NCBI GenBank assembly: GCA_017744935.1
Contig: JAGIAI010000033.1
Coordinates: 1-64,000, forward strand
DNA: 64,000 bases
Source: Variovorax sp.
GTDB lineage: Bacteria; Pseudomonadota; Gammaproteobacteria; Burkholderiales; Burkholderiaceae_C
Reading direction: 5' to 3'
In this document: positions 17,565 to 25,025 of the stretch, piece after piece
How the letters are laid out: every line of letters starts with the position of its first letter
Numbering within the stretch: the stretch's first letter is position 1
Notes under the pieces: model-generated
Seen by the model: the letters and a program-made list of their open reading frames with translations, nothing else
Told to the model about the DNA's origin: nothing
Databases searched by the model: none
Made by a program: the position numbers and the translations under genes

Positions 17565-17713
17565 GCTATCAGGCTTCAGGTGTCAATTGACCGCGCGGTA
17601 TGAATACCTCGACCAGCGGTTCAATTGGTTGAGCGAATCACAATCGTTGACGTTTGAAAGCGATTCTCCGGAGTGATGCAGCAACGACTGAGGCGCCCGA
17701 GGTTCGAGGAAAC

Positions 17714-18157
17714 TCAGATGTCTCTCAGCAACTGCCTGAACTCGTCCACGTCCTCAAAGCTGCGATAAACCGAAGCAAAGCGGACGTAGGCCACCTTGTC
17801 GAGCTTCTTCAGTTCACGCATCACGAGTTCGCCGACCTTCGTTGATTCGATCTCGCGGAGCCCGCTCGAAAGCAGCTTCTGCTCGATGCGCAGCAGCGCG
17901 TTGTCGATCTGCTCGATGCTCACTGGCCGCTTGCGCAGCGCCAGCATCATCGACGCGCGGACCTTGGCGGGCGTGAAGTCGGCACGGCTGCCGTCCTTCT
18001 TGACCACGACCGGGAAATTGACGTCCGGCCGTTCGTAAGTGGTGAAGCGCTTGTCGCAGGCGCCGCACTGCCGCCGGCGACGGACGAAGTCGCCGTCCTC
18101 CGAAACGCGGGTCTCGACGACCTGCGTTTCGAGGTGGCCGCAGAAGGGGCACTTCAT
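17714..18157 (-). CDS. nrdR: Transcriptional repressor NrdR
   Basis: A 147-residue NrdR, the nucleotide-sensing repressor of ribonucleotide reductase genes. The N-terminal zinc ribbon has Cys3, Cys6, Cys31 and Cys34 (MKCPFCG and RRRRQCGACDKRFTTYE). The rest is an ATP-cone domain starting near VVVKKDGSRADFTPAKV. Length and order are normal for the family. It follows glyA on the same strand with a 66-base gap. The 171 bases downstream, up to fimT, carry no gene. Confidence 0.96.
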   Translation of the reverse strand: MKCPFCGHLETQVVETRVSEDGDFVRRRRQCGACDKRFTTYERPDVNFPVVVKKDGSRADFTPAKVRASMMLALRKRPVSIEQIDNALLRIEQKLLSSGLREIESTKVGELVMRELKKLDKVAYVRFASVYRSFEDVDEFRQLLRDI

Positions 18158-18223
18158 GCGGCCTCTCCGCTCAGCGCCAGGCCATGCGTCTGACGTGCGG
18201 GGCTGAGCATCGGAATCACCGGA

Positions 18224-19468
18224 TCAGCGGTAGACAGGGAAACGGCTGGTCAGCGCGTTCACCTTGGCGCGGACCGCCTCGATGTTGGCCGCGTCGCGCG
18301 GGTTGTCGAGCACGTCGGCGATCAGGTTGGCGGTCAGGCGGGCTTCTTCTTCCTTGAAGCCGCGCGTCGTCATCGCCGGCGTGCCGATGCGGACGCCGCT
18401 GGTGACCATCGGCTTTTCCGGATCGTTCGGGATCGCGTTCTTGTTGATCGTCATGTGAGCATCGCCCAGCACCGCTTCGGCTTCCTTGCCGGTGATGCCC
18501 TTGGCTCGCAGGTCGACGAGCATGACGTGGCTTTCCGTGCGACCGCTCACGATGCGCAGACCGCGCTGCGTAAGCGTCTCGGCGACGACCTGTGCGTTCT
18601 TGACGACCTGTTGCTGGTAGGCCTTGAACTCCGGCGTCAGGGCTTCCTTGAACGCAACGGCCTTTGCGGCGATCACGTGCATAAGCGGACCACCCTGCAG
18701 ACCCGGGAAGATCGCACTGTTGATGGCCTTTTCATGCTGCGACTTCATCAGGATGATGCCGCCGCGTGGGCCGCGCAGGCTCTTGTGGGTGGTTGAAGTC
18801 ACCACGTCCGCGTGAGGAACCGGATTGGGGTACACACCTGCCGCCACGAGGCCGGCGTAGTGCGCGATGTCGACCATGAAGATGGCGCCGATGTCCTTGG
18901 CGACCTTGGCGAAGCGTTCGAAGTCGATGCGAAGCGAGTAGGCCGAAGCGCCCGCGATGATCAGCTTGGGCAGATGCTCGCGCGCCTTGCGCTCCATCGC
19001 GTCGTAATCGATCTCTTCCTTGGCATCGAGGCCGTAGCTCACGACGTTGAACCACTTGCCGCTCATGTTCAGCGGCATGCCGTGGGTGAGGTGGCCGCCT
19101 TCTGCGAGGCTCATGCCCATGATCGTGTCGCCGGGCTTCAGGAAGGCGAGCATCACGGCTTCGTTGGCGGAAGCGCCGCAATGCGGTTGCACGTTGGCGG
19201 CGTCGGCGCCGAAGAGTTGCTTGACGCGGTCGATTGCCAGTTGTTCGGCGACGTCGACGTTTTCGCAGCCGCCGTAGTAACGCTTGCCCGGGTAGCCCTC
19301 GGCGTACTTGTTGGTGAGTTGCGAGCCCTGCGCGGCCATGACGGCGGGTGAGGCGTAGTTTTCGCTCGCGATGAGCTCGATGTGGTGTTCCTGGCGGGCG
19401 TTCTCGGCCTGAATGGCGGCCCAGATTTCAGGATCGGTCTGTTCGACCAGGTTGTTGCGGTGGTACAT
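18224..19468 (-). CDS. glyA: Serine hydroxymethyltransferase
   Basis: A 414-residue PLP enzyme that interconverts serine and glycine with transfer of a one-carbon unit to tetrahydrofolate, feeding purine and thymidylate synthesis. The cofactor lysine is Lys229 in TTHKSLRGPRGG. Other family blocks are IELIASENYASPAV near the N-terminus and NKYAEGYPGKRYYGGCE. Its 5' leader carries a ZTP-type riboswitch, which fits regulation by purine/folate stress. It is followed by nrdR. Confidence 0.97.
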   Translation of the reverse strand: MYHRNNLVEQTDPEIWAAIQAENARQEHHIELIASENYASPAVMAAQGSQLTNKYAEGYPGKRYYGGCENVDVAEQLAIDRVKQLFGADAANVQPHCGASANEAVMLAFLKPGDTIMGMSLAEGGHLTHGMPLNMSGKWFNVVSYGLDAKEEIDYDAMERKAREHLPKLIIAGASAYSLRIDFERFAKVAKDIGAIFMVDIAHYAGLVAAGVYPNPVPHADVVTSTTHKSLRGPRGGIILMKSQHEKAINSAIFPGLQGGPLMHVIAAKAVAFKEALTPEFKAYQQQVVKNAQVVAETLTQRGLRIVSGRTESHVMLVDLRAKGITGKEAEAVLGDAHMTINKNAIPNDPEKPMVTSGVRIGTPAMTTRGFKEEEARLTANLIADVLDNPRDAANIEAVRAKVNALTSRFPVYR

Positions 19469-19490
19469 GGCAGTCCTTCAAGACGGTGGG

Positions 19491-19513
19491 CCTTGTTCTT
19501 CAACCAAACAAGG
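19491..19513 (-). promoter_or_regulatory. Leader hairpin between the ZTP aptamer and the glyA ribosome site
   Basis: The arms CCTTGTT (19491-19497) and AACAAGG (19507-19513) pair in the glyA mRNA, just 3' of the aptamer and before the GAAGGA ribosome-binding region. Its position fits an expression platform, but the switching mechanism cannot be proved by eye; no U-run follows, so translational control is more likely than termination. Confidence 0.5.
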
Positions 19514-19596
19514 GCTGCCCAGGCGAACGGCTGAACACCTGCTCAAGGTGCAGGCAGCACGCTCCCCAGTGGTAGTCCACGTCAGCGCAGCGCACC
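19512..19596 (-). ncRNA. ZTP/ZMP riboswitch (pfl motif) in the glyA leader
   Basis: On the minus strand the glyA leader reads GTGGACTACCACTGGGGAGC (complement of 19561-19580). It then has a small linker hairpin and GCCGTTCGCCTGGGCAG (complement of 19515-19531). A hairpin with GTGG/CCAC arms followed by GGGGAGC, plus a 3' GCCG..CGCCUGGGCA element that forms the pseudoknot, is the established signature of the pfl/ZTP aptamer. ZTP riboswitches sense the purine intermediate ZMP/ZTP and turn on folate and one-carbon genes; glyA is a classic target. Confidence 0.87.
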
Positions 19597-19676
19597 TGAA
19601 AAAGTGCAGCGCCTATCGCCAGTCGCGTGCTCGTCGAGTGTAGCTGACGGCGATAGCTGTCGGGTCGAATAAAGCC

Positions 19677-20519
19677 TTAATCCCCGACCATCGCGATACG
19701 TTCGGAGCCGGCTTCCTGCGGCTTGCCCGGCGCGGGGGTCACGACCGGCACCGGGTTCTGGCGCGGCGCGACCGCAGGCGCGTTGATGGCCGGCGGGCGT
19801 CCGGCAACGACCTGGCGCAGGCGCTCGTGCTCGGCGAGTACCTTGGTGGCGTAGCCGCCGTCGTCCGCGAGATTGGCTGCACCGACGTAGAAACGCAGGC
19901 CGCCTTCGAGCGAGCCGGCACGTGCGATGCACTCCTGTAGCACCTTGACGCCGACCCGCATATTGGTGACGGGGTCGAAAGCGGTGAGCGTGCCGCCAGC
20001 GCTTTCATACTTTTCGCCATGGACGCGCGTCATGACCTGCATCAGACCCTGGGCGCCGACCTGGCTCTGGGCGAAAGGATTGAAGCTGGATTCCACCGCC
20101 ATGATGGCGAGGATCAGCGTCGGATCGAGCTTGGTGCGCTTGCCGAGATCAAAAGCTTCCGAGACAAGGACCGCCAGCGGTTCAGCGGCGACACGGTATT
20201 TCTTGCTCAGCCAATAGGCAACGGCGGCCTGCTGCTTCGGCAACTCATGCGGGCTGGCCGCGGTGGTTCGCTCGATGGCAGTTGGCTCGAGCTCGAAGTC
20301 GCTGGGGACCGGCGCCGGCTTGCGGGACTGGAGCCAGCCCATGAGCTGATCTTCGCCAGATTGGCGAAGATCCGGCCGGGCAACCAGTGCGAGCGCCGCA
20401 AAGACGATCGCCAGCCCAACGAGAGCAAAGCCGTTGTGGGTGATTTCAAAGAAGCCGTCGACCACGTCGGACATGAAAGTCCGTAGCCCTCGGGCTGTGG
20501 CATCAAGCGCCTGCTTCAT
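19677..20519 (-). CDS. Membrane-anchored lytic transglycosylase
   Basis: A 280-residue SLT-type transglycosylase that cleaves peptidoglycan with formation of anhydro-muramic ends. One N-terminal membrane span is visible (about residues 30-47), then a linker and a lysozyme-like domain. The catalytic Glu143 is in MAVESSFNPFAQSQVGAQGL, the classic ES motif plus GLMQVM. The C-terminus is Pro/Ala-rich. The start at 20519 has a good AAAGGA ribosome site. It is separated from glyA by the riboswitch leader and is the only gene of its unit. Confidence 0.9.
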   Translation of the reverse strand: MKQALDATARGLRTFMSDVVDGFFEITHNGFALVGLAIVFAALALVARPDLRQSGEDQLMGWLQSRKPAPVPSDFELEPTAIERTTAASPHELPKQQAAVAYWLSKKYRVAAEPLAVLVSEAFDLGKRTKLDPTLILAIMAVESSFNPFAQSQVGAQGLMQVMTRVHGEKYESAGGTLTAFDPVTNMRVGVKVLQECIARAGSLEGGLRFYVGAANLADDGGYATKVLAEHERLRQVVAGRPPAINAPAVAPRQNPVPVVTPAPGKPQEAGSERIAMVGD

Positions 20520-20939
20520 CGCGTTTCCTTTCTATGCGGGACCTTGTTCGCAACGCCACGAGGGCGAAGAAGAACGCAGCAGCGCCTGGATTGGTACGTA
20601 ATCAGGTCCGCGCGAGGAGGGGAGGGAGCGCGGCCACCTGATCAAGCCGATGCATATCGGCAGCGGATTAGGGGGTGAATCCGGACGATCTGGCGGTCCG
20701 GGGTGGCGGCATTCTAGGAGCGGCTAAATACCCGGTCAAGAATAAGGATTGGGCTTTTTATTCTAATTTCGAGTGTAAAAAATGTGAGGATTAGTTCGCG
20801 AATCGGCCGCCCCGGGCCGATTGAAAAGCTCATTTTGAAATCTTTCCGGTACAGGCCTACGCTGTAGGTGCCTCGACTTTGTAGGCGCTTCACCAAGGTC
20901 CGGTAACCCAAGGAGCAATCCGGCGGTTCAGCGACTGCG

Positions 20940-21080
20940 GCCCAACGGTGGCAATCTCTTGCTGCCAGCCTGACCGGAACAAATCACCTTCCGGTCGCGC
21001 GAAAAGATGGCATGGGCGTTGCGTCCGCCATCGAGCCCGGTGGCATGACGTTTCGTCCCGCCACCGGGCTTTCTCGTTTC
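20940..21080 (+). ncRNA. Candidate structured non-coding RNA with terminator
   Basis: Four successive hairpins can be paired by eye on the plus strand. These are 20947-20966 (GGTGGCAA with TTGCTGCC, TCTC loop), 20972-20996 (GACCGGAA with TTCCGGTC, perfect), 21006-21032 (GATGGC with GCCATC, with an inner GGGCG/CGTCC stem), and 21034-21070 (11 bp, terminator). No open frame explains them. The 5' end is unknown; an AT-rich island 140-200 bases upstream could hold its promoter. It may be an sRNA gene or a leader of the DUF748 gene 37 bases downstream. I do not recognise a known family. Confidence 0.45.
21034..21080 (+). terminator. Rho-independent terminator before the DUF748 gene
   Basis: Perfect 11-bp arms AGCCCGGTGGC (21034-21044) and GCCACCGGGCT (21060-21070) flank a 15-base loop and are followed by the T-rich TTCTCGTTTC. 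The T-run is on the plus strand only, so it ends a transcript that begins upstream within the intergenic region. Confidence 0.75.
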
Positions 21081-21117
21081 TGGGAAGGCGAGGTCGTTTG
21101 GGGCACACTCCCGGGCG

Positions 21118-24100
21118 ATGAAAGCAGGTGAGCTGAAACAGAACAAATGGGTGCGGCGCGGCGTGGTCGCGCTGCTGGTCTTGCTGGCCGTGTGGGTGCT
21201 CGCGTGGCTCGCGGTGCCGCCGATTGCCAAGGGCCAGATCCAGCGAATCGCTAGTGACAAACTGGGCCGGCAGGTCACGGTCGGCAAGATCGACTTCAAG
21301 CCCTGGACGCTCGAACTCACCGTGCAGAACCTCCAGATCGCAACGGCCGACGGCAAGCAGGCGCAGGTGGCGGTCAACCGGATATATCTCGATGCCGAGT
21401 TGCAATCGATCCTGCGGCTCGCGCCGGTGGTGGATGCGGTGTCGATCGATTCCCCGGCCATCCTGCTCACGCACCTGAGCGACGGCAAATACGACATCGA
21501 CGACATCCTCGCCAAGCTCGCGCCCAAGCCGGACGCCCCCAAGGGTGAACCGCCGCGCTTCGCGATCTACAACATCGGCATTTCGAACGGGTCGTTCACC
21601 TTTGACGACCAGACGGTCAAGCGGCGGCATGAGCTGCGCAACCTCGAACTGGCCGTGCCGTTCCTGAGCAATCTGGCCTCCAAGCGGGACATCACGACCG
21701 AGCCGAAGCTGGCGTTTGTGCTCAACGGCAGCAAATTCGACTCGACCGCGTCGTCGACGCCTTTCGCCGAGAGTCACAAGACCGATGCCCAGATCAAATT
21801 CGAAGGGCTCGATCTCGTGCCTTATCTGGGCTACATCCCCGGGGGGCTGCCCGTGTCGCTGCAGGCGGGCAAGCTCGATGCGGACATCCGGATCGATTTC
21901 GCGCAGGCTGCGGCACCAGCGCTGAAGATCACAGGCACCGTGGCGGCAAACGGCATCAAGGTCGCCGACGGCCGGGGCAAGGATCTGCTCGGCTTCGAGT
22001 CGCTCAAGGTGGCCCTGGCGGATGTGCGGCCCCTCGAGCGGGTGGTGCATCTGAGTGAGGTGGCGCTGGCCGCCCCGCAATTGGTGGTGGCGCGAGACGA
22101 AGCCGGCAAGCTGAACCTTCTGGCGACCGATCCCGCGACCGGCGCCAAGGAAAAGGTTGCGACCGTTCCGGCGCCCGAACCCAACGGCGACGCCGCCGCC
22201 AAGACGGCCGAACCCCCGGGTTGGCATCTGCAGGTCGACAAGGTCGCATTGACCGGTGGCCACATCGGATGGCGGGACCAGACCACGAAGCCAGCCGCGG
22301 AAATCGACGCGAAGGACCTGGCCGTCGAAGTGAATTCGGTTGCCTGGCCCATCGAAAAGCCGGCGACCTTCAATGGATCGACCACCGTTGCTGGCGCGAC
22401 CATCAAATTCGAAGGACAAGGGACGGACAAGGAGGCACGAGTGCAGACGGAGGTCGGCGCGTTGCCGCTGTCCATTGCGGCGCCGTACCTCGCGCAGAGC
22501 CTGGAGCCGACGTTGGACGGCAAGCTCAGCGGCCAGATCGAAGTGGCATGGACCAAACCCGACTTGAAGCTTAAGGCGCACAGCGTCGTCGCCGAGGATC
22601 TGGCGCTCACGCAGGAGAAGACCGCGGTTGCGAGCGTCGGCAAGTTCGAGCTTCGCGACGCCGATGTCGACATGACCAAGCACACGCTGGCGATCGGCTC
22701 CTTCGCTGCCACGAACCCGAAAGTGCGGGTGGAGCGTGACAAGGAAAAGCGCTGGATGTTCGAGCGCTGGCTCAAGGTTCCCGCCGGCAACGGCAGCGAC
22801 AGTGCCGCGAAAGAGGCCAAGGTTGCGGCGCCGAAGGACCCGAAGGCATCCGAAGCGCCGTCCCCAGCGGCCAATACCAAGCCGTGGGAGCTCTCCATTG
22901 CCGCGGTTTCGGTCGACAACGGTGCGCTCGCCTATGCCGACAACGCCAGCGATACGCCGGTGGCTTTCGAAATCAGTGCGCTGAAGGTCAATGCCCAGAA
23001 GATCGCGCCGAACACCGCCACCGTTTCGCCGCTCAAGGTCTCGGGCCGTATCGCCGCGGGTCGCGCTGAACCGGGGCGTTTCGAGTATGACGGCAACCTT
23101 GCGCTCAAGCCGCTCGCTGCCGAAGGCAAGGTGGTAGTCGCGTCCCTGCCAGCGCACGTCTTCAAGGCGTATTACGCCGATGCGCTGAACATCGACATCC
23201 GGCGCGCCTTCGCGAGCTACCGGGGAACGGTCAAATATGCATCGACGCCCGCGGGCATGAGCGTGCGGCTGGCGGGCGACACCGCCGTAGACGACTTCCG
23301 CGCCAACAGCGTGATCCTCACGCAGACGCAGGGGAGTTCGGGGAATCGGCAACTCCTGAGTTGGAAGACGCTCGGGCTGCGCGGAGTGCAGGTCAACATG
23401 GTGCCGGGCGCACCGCTGAACCTCGATGTTCGCGAAACGACACTGACCGATTTCTTCGCCCGGATCATCATCGACCCGACCGGCAAGCTGAATCTCTTGT
23501 ATCTCGTCAAGCAACCGGGGCAACCGGCAACGCCGGATGCATCGGCACCAGCGCCCGAGGTCACGAGCAAGCGCAGCCTGGGTGGGACGACCACGACCAC
23601 CAATGCTGGCCGCCGCGCGGCCCGTTCACGCACCGCGGTGGCCGAGGCGCCTCCGGCGGAGCTCATGGTGGGTGGGGCTGCGCCAGCTGCGGCGGCCGCT
23701 GCTCCAGCGCCTGCCCCCGCGGCGCCGCCCAATCCGATGGCGCCCGTCATCAACTTCGGCCCTATGGCGCTGGTCAACGGCCGGATCGATTTCTCCGACA
23801 TGTTCATCAAGCCGAACTATTCGGCGGATCTCACCGAACTGACCGGGCGGTTGAGCGCCTTTTCCTCGAAGCCGGCTGGCGACAGGCCGGCGCTGGCCGA
23901 TCTCGAATTGCGCGGCAAGGCACAGCAGACCGCCTCGCTTGAAATCACCGGCCGTCTCAATCCGCTGGTCAAGCCGCTCGAGCTCGACATCACGGCAAAG
24001 ATGCGCGAGCTCGATCTGCCGCCGCTGTCGCCGTACTCGATTCGTTTTGCCGGCCATGGCATCGAGCGTGGCAAGCTGAGCATGGACGTCAACTACAAGA

Positions 24101-24933
24101 TCGCGCCAGACGGTTCGCTCACCGCATCCAACCGGCTGATCCTGAATCAGCTCCAGTTCGGCGAGCAAGTGGAGGGTGCACCCGCGAGCCTGCCTGTGCG
24201 GCTCGCCGTGGCCCTCCTGGCGGACCGGAACGGCGTGATCGACGTGGATCTGCCGTTGCGTGGTTCGATCAACGACCCCGAGTTCAGCGTCGGGCCGCTG
24301 ATTCTCAAAGCCATCGTGAATCTGATCGCGAAGGCAGCCACCGCACCGTTCGCGCTGCTGACAGGCGGCGGCGGAGGCGGGGAGTCGAGCGCCATCACTT
24401 TCGCGCCCGGCAGCACTGAACTCTCTGACGAAGCCAAGCAGAGCCTTGACAAGGTCGCAAAGGCCATCATCGACCGGCCAGGGCTGCAGATGACGGTTGT
24501 CGGGACGGCCAGTCTCGAACAGGAGCGCGAGGGCTACCAGCGCCAGCGCGTGCGCCAGCTCGCGCAGGCGGAGAAGCGGCGCGCCGCCGTGCGCGCCGGC
24601 CAGAACGCGGCGGATGTGGATGCGCTCAGCGATTCCGAATATCCCGATCTCCTGGCCGCGGCCTACAAACGCTCGGACGTCACCAAGCCACGCAACATGG
24701 TGGGCCTTGCCAAGGATCTGCCGCAGCAGGACATGGAGAACCTGCTGGCGGCCAGCATCCCCGTCGACGAGGAGTCGATGCGTCAGCTTGCGGTGGCGCG
24801 TGGCGCCGCGGTGCGCGACTACCTACTCGAGCAGAAGGTGCCAAGCGAGCGCCTGTTCCTGGGCGCGGTACGCACCAAGGCCGAAGGCGACAATTGGAAA
24901 CCCAGTGCCGAGCTGAAACTCGCGACCCGTTGA
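21118..24933 (+). CDS. DUF748-domain, AsmA-like envelope protein
   Basis: A 1271-residue protein with one N-terminal membrane span (about residues 15-38) and a very long periplasmic part. Repeating beta-rich AsmA/DUF748-type segments are seen, for example LGRQVTVGKIDFKPWTLELT near the N-terminus and PVINFGPMALVNGRIDFSDM near residue 880. A low-complexity Ala/Pro stretch lies near 850-875. The end (from about SSAITFAPGSTELSDEAKQS) resembles an OmpA-like start and a coiled, Arg/Gln-rich tail. AsmA-like proteins are thought to span the periplasm and help lipid transport or outer-membrane homeostasis; a role here is inferred from fold only. A strong terminator follows. Confidence 0.8.
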   Translation: MKAGELKQNKWVRRGVVALLVLLAVWVLAWLAVPPIAKGQIQRIASDKLGRQVTVGKIDFKPWTLELTVQNLQIATADGKQAQVAVNRIYLDAELQSILRLAPVVDAVSIDSPAILLTHLSDGKYDIDDILAKLAPKPDAPKGEPPRFAIYNIGISNGSFTFDDQTVKRRHELRNLELAVPFLSNLASKRDITTEPKLAFVLNGSKFDSTASSTPFAESHKTDAQIKFEGLDLVPYLGYIPGGLPVSLQAGKLDADIRIDFAQAAAPALKITGTVAANGIKVADGRGKDLLGFESLKVALADVRPLERVVHLSEVALAAPQLVVARDEAGKLNLLATDPATGAKEKVATVPAPEPNGDAAAKTAEPPGWHLQVDKVALTGGHIGWRDQTTKPAAEIDAKDLAVEVNSVAWPIEKPATFNGSTTVAGATIKFEGQGTDKEARVQTEVGALPLSIAAPYLAQSLEPTLDGKLSGQIEVAWTKPDLKLKAHSVVAEDLALTQEKTAVASVGKFELRDADVDMTKHTLAIGSFAATNPKVRVERDKEKRWMFERWLKVPAGNGSDSAAKEAKVAAPKDPKASEAPSPAANTKPWELSIAAVSVDNGALAYADNASDTPVAFEISALKVNAQKIAPNTATVSPLKVSGRIAAGRAEPGRFEYDGNLALKPLAAEGKVVVASLPAHVFKAYYADALNIDIRRAFASYRGTVKYASTPAGMSVRLAGDTAVDDFRANSVILTQTQGSSGNRQLLSWKTLGLRGVQVNMVPGAPLNLDVRETTLTDFFARIIIDPTGKLNLLYLVKQPGQPATPDASAPAPEVTSKRSLGGTTTTTNAGRRAARSRTAVAEAPPAELMVGGAAPAAAAAAPAPAPAAPPNPMAPVINFGPMALVNGRIDFSDMFIKPNYSADLTELTGRLSAFSSKPAGDRPALADLELRGKAQQTASLEITGRLNPLVKPLELDITAKMRELDLPPLSPYSIRFAGHGIERGKLSMDVNYKIAPDGSLTASNRLILNQLQFGEQVEGAPASLPVRLAVALLADRNGVIDVDLPLRGSINDPEFSVGPLILKAIVNLIAKAATAPFALLTGGGGGGESSAITFAPGSTELSDEAKQSLDKVAKAIIDRPGLQMTVVGTASLEQEREGYQRQRVRQLAQAEKRRAAVRAGQNAADVDALSDSEYPDLLAAAYKRSDVTKPRNMVGLAKDLPQQDMENLLAASIPVDEESMRQLAVARGAAVRDYLLEQKVPSERLFLGAVRTKAEGDNWKPSAELKLATR

Positions 24934-24968
24934 GCCGGGTGGCGACAAGTCGGTGAAAATGCTGGGGT

Positions 24969-25003
24969 GCGCCGGCAATTGCCGGCGCCTTCGCTTTTCT
25001 TCT
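24969..25003 (+). terminator. Terminator after the DUF748 gene
   Basis: A perfect 8-bp stem (GCGCCGGC and GCCGGCGC) with an AATT loop at 24969-24988 is followed by CTTCGCTTTTCTTC on the plus strand. It lies between the DUF748 gene and the GTG start of the DUF349 gene. Confidence 0.8.
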
Positions 25004-25025
25004 ACAGATAACGATTCTTCGCGCA

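Larger units (their letters stand above)
20520..21117. other. Long intergenic region with AT-rich island and candidate RNA gene
   Basis: About 600 bases separate the transglycosylase gene and the DUF748 gene, which are divergent. No convincing protein gene is present: the only modest open frame (minus strand, about 20714-20911) has no family resemblance and no ribosome site. Bases 20733-20800 form an island strikingly richer in A and T than the rest of the window, which looks like promoter DNA. The right part (from about 20940) folds into consecutive strong hairpins and ends in a terminator. Confidence 0.7.

Noticed and set aside
20714..20911. A 65-residue minus-strand open frame in the AT-rich island
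   Set aside because: It has no ribosome site, no recognisable family and sits in what looks like promoter DNA.
20757..21030. 6S RNA as the identity of the candidate RNA
   Set aside because: A short likeness to the 3' part of E. coli 6S (ACCAAGG, then GGTTCAGC and CTGCGGC) was noted. The region forms separate local hairpins instead of one long rod with a central bubble, and the would-be 5' half is AT-rich without pairing.
20890..23523. An 877-residue minus-strand open frame opposite the DUF748 gene
   Set aside because: High GC content makes long antisense frames common. It has no family motif and is His/Arg/Asp-rich, as expected from an antisense shadow; the plus-strand DUF748 gene explains the region.
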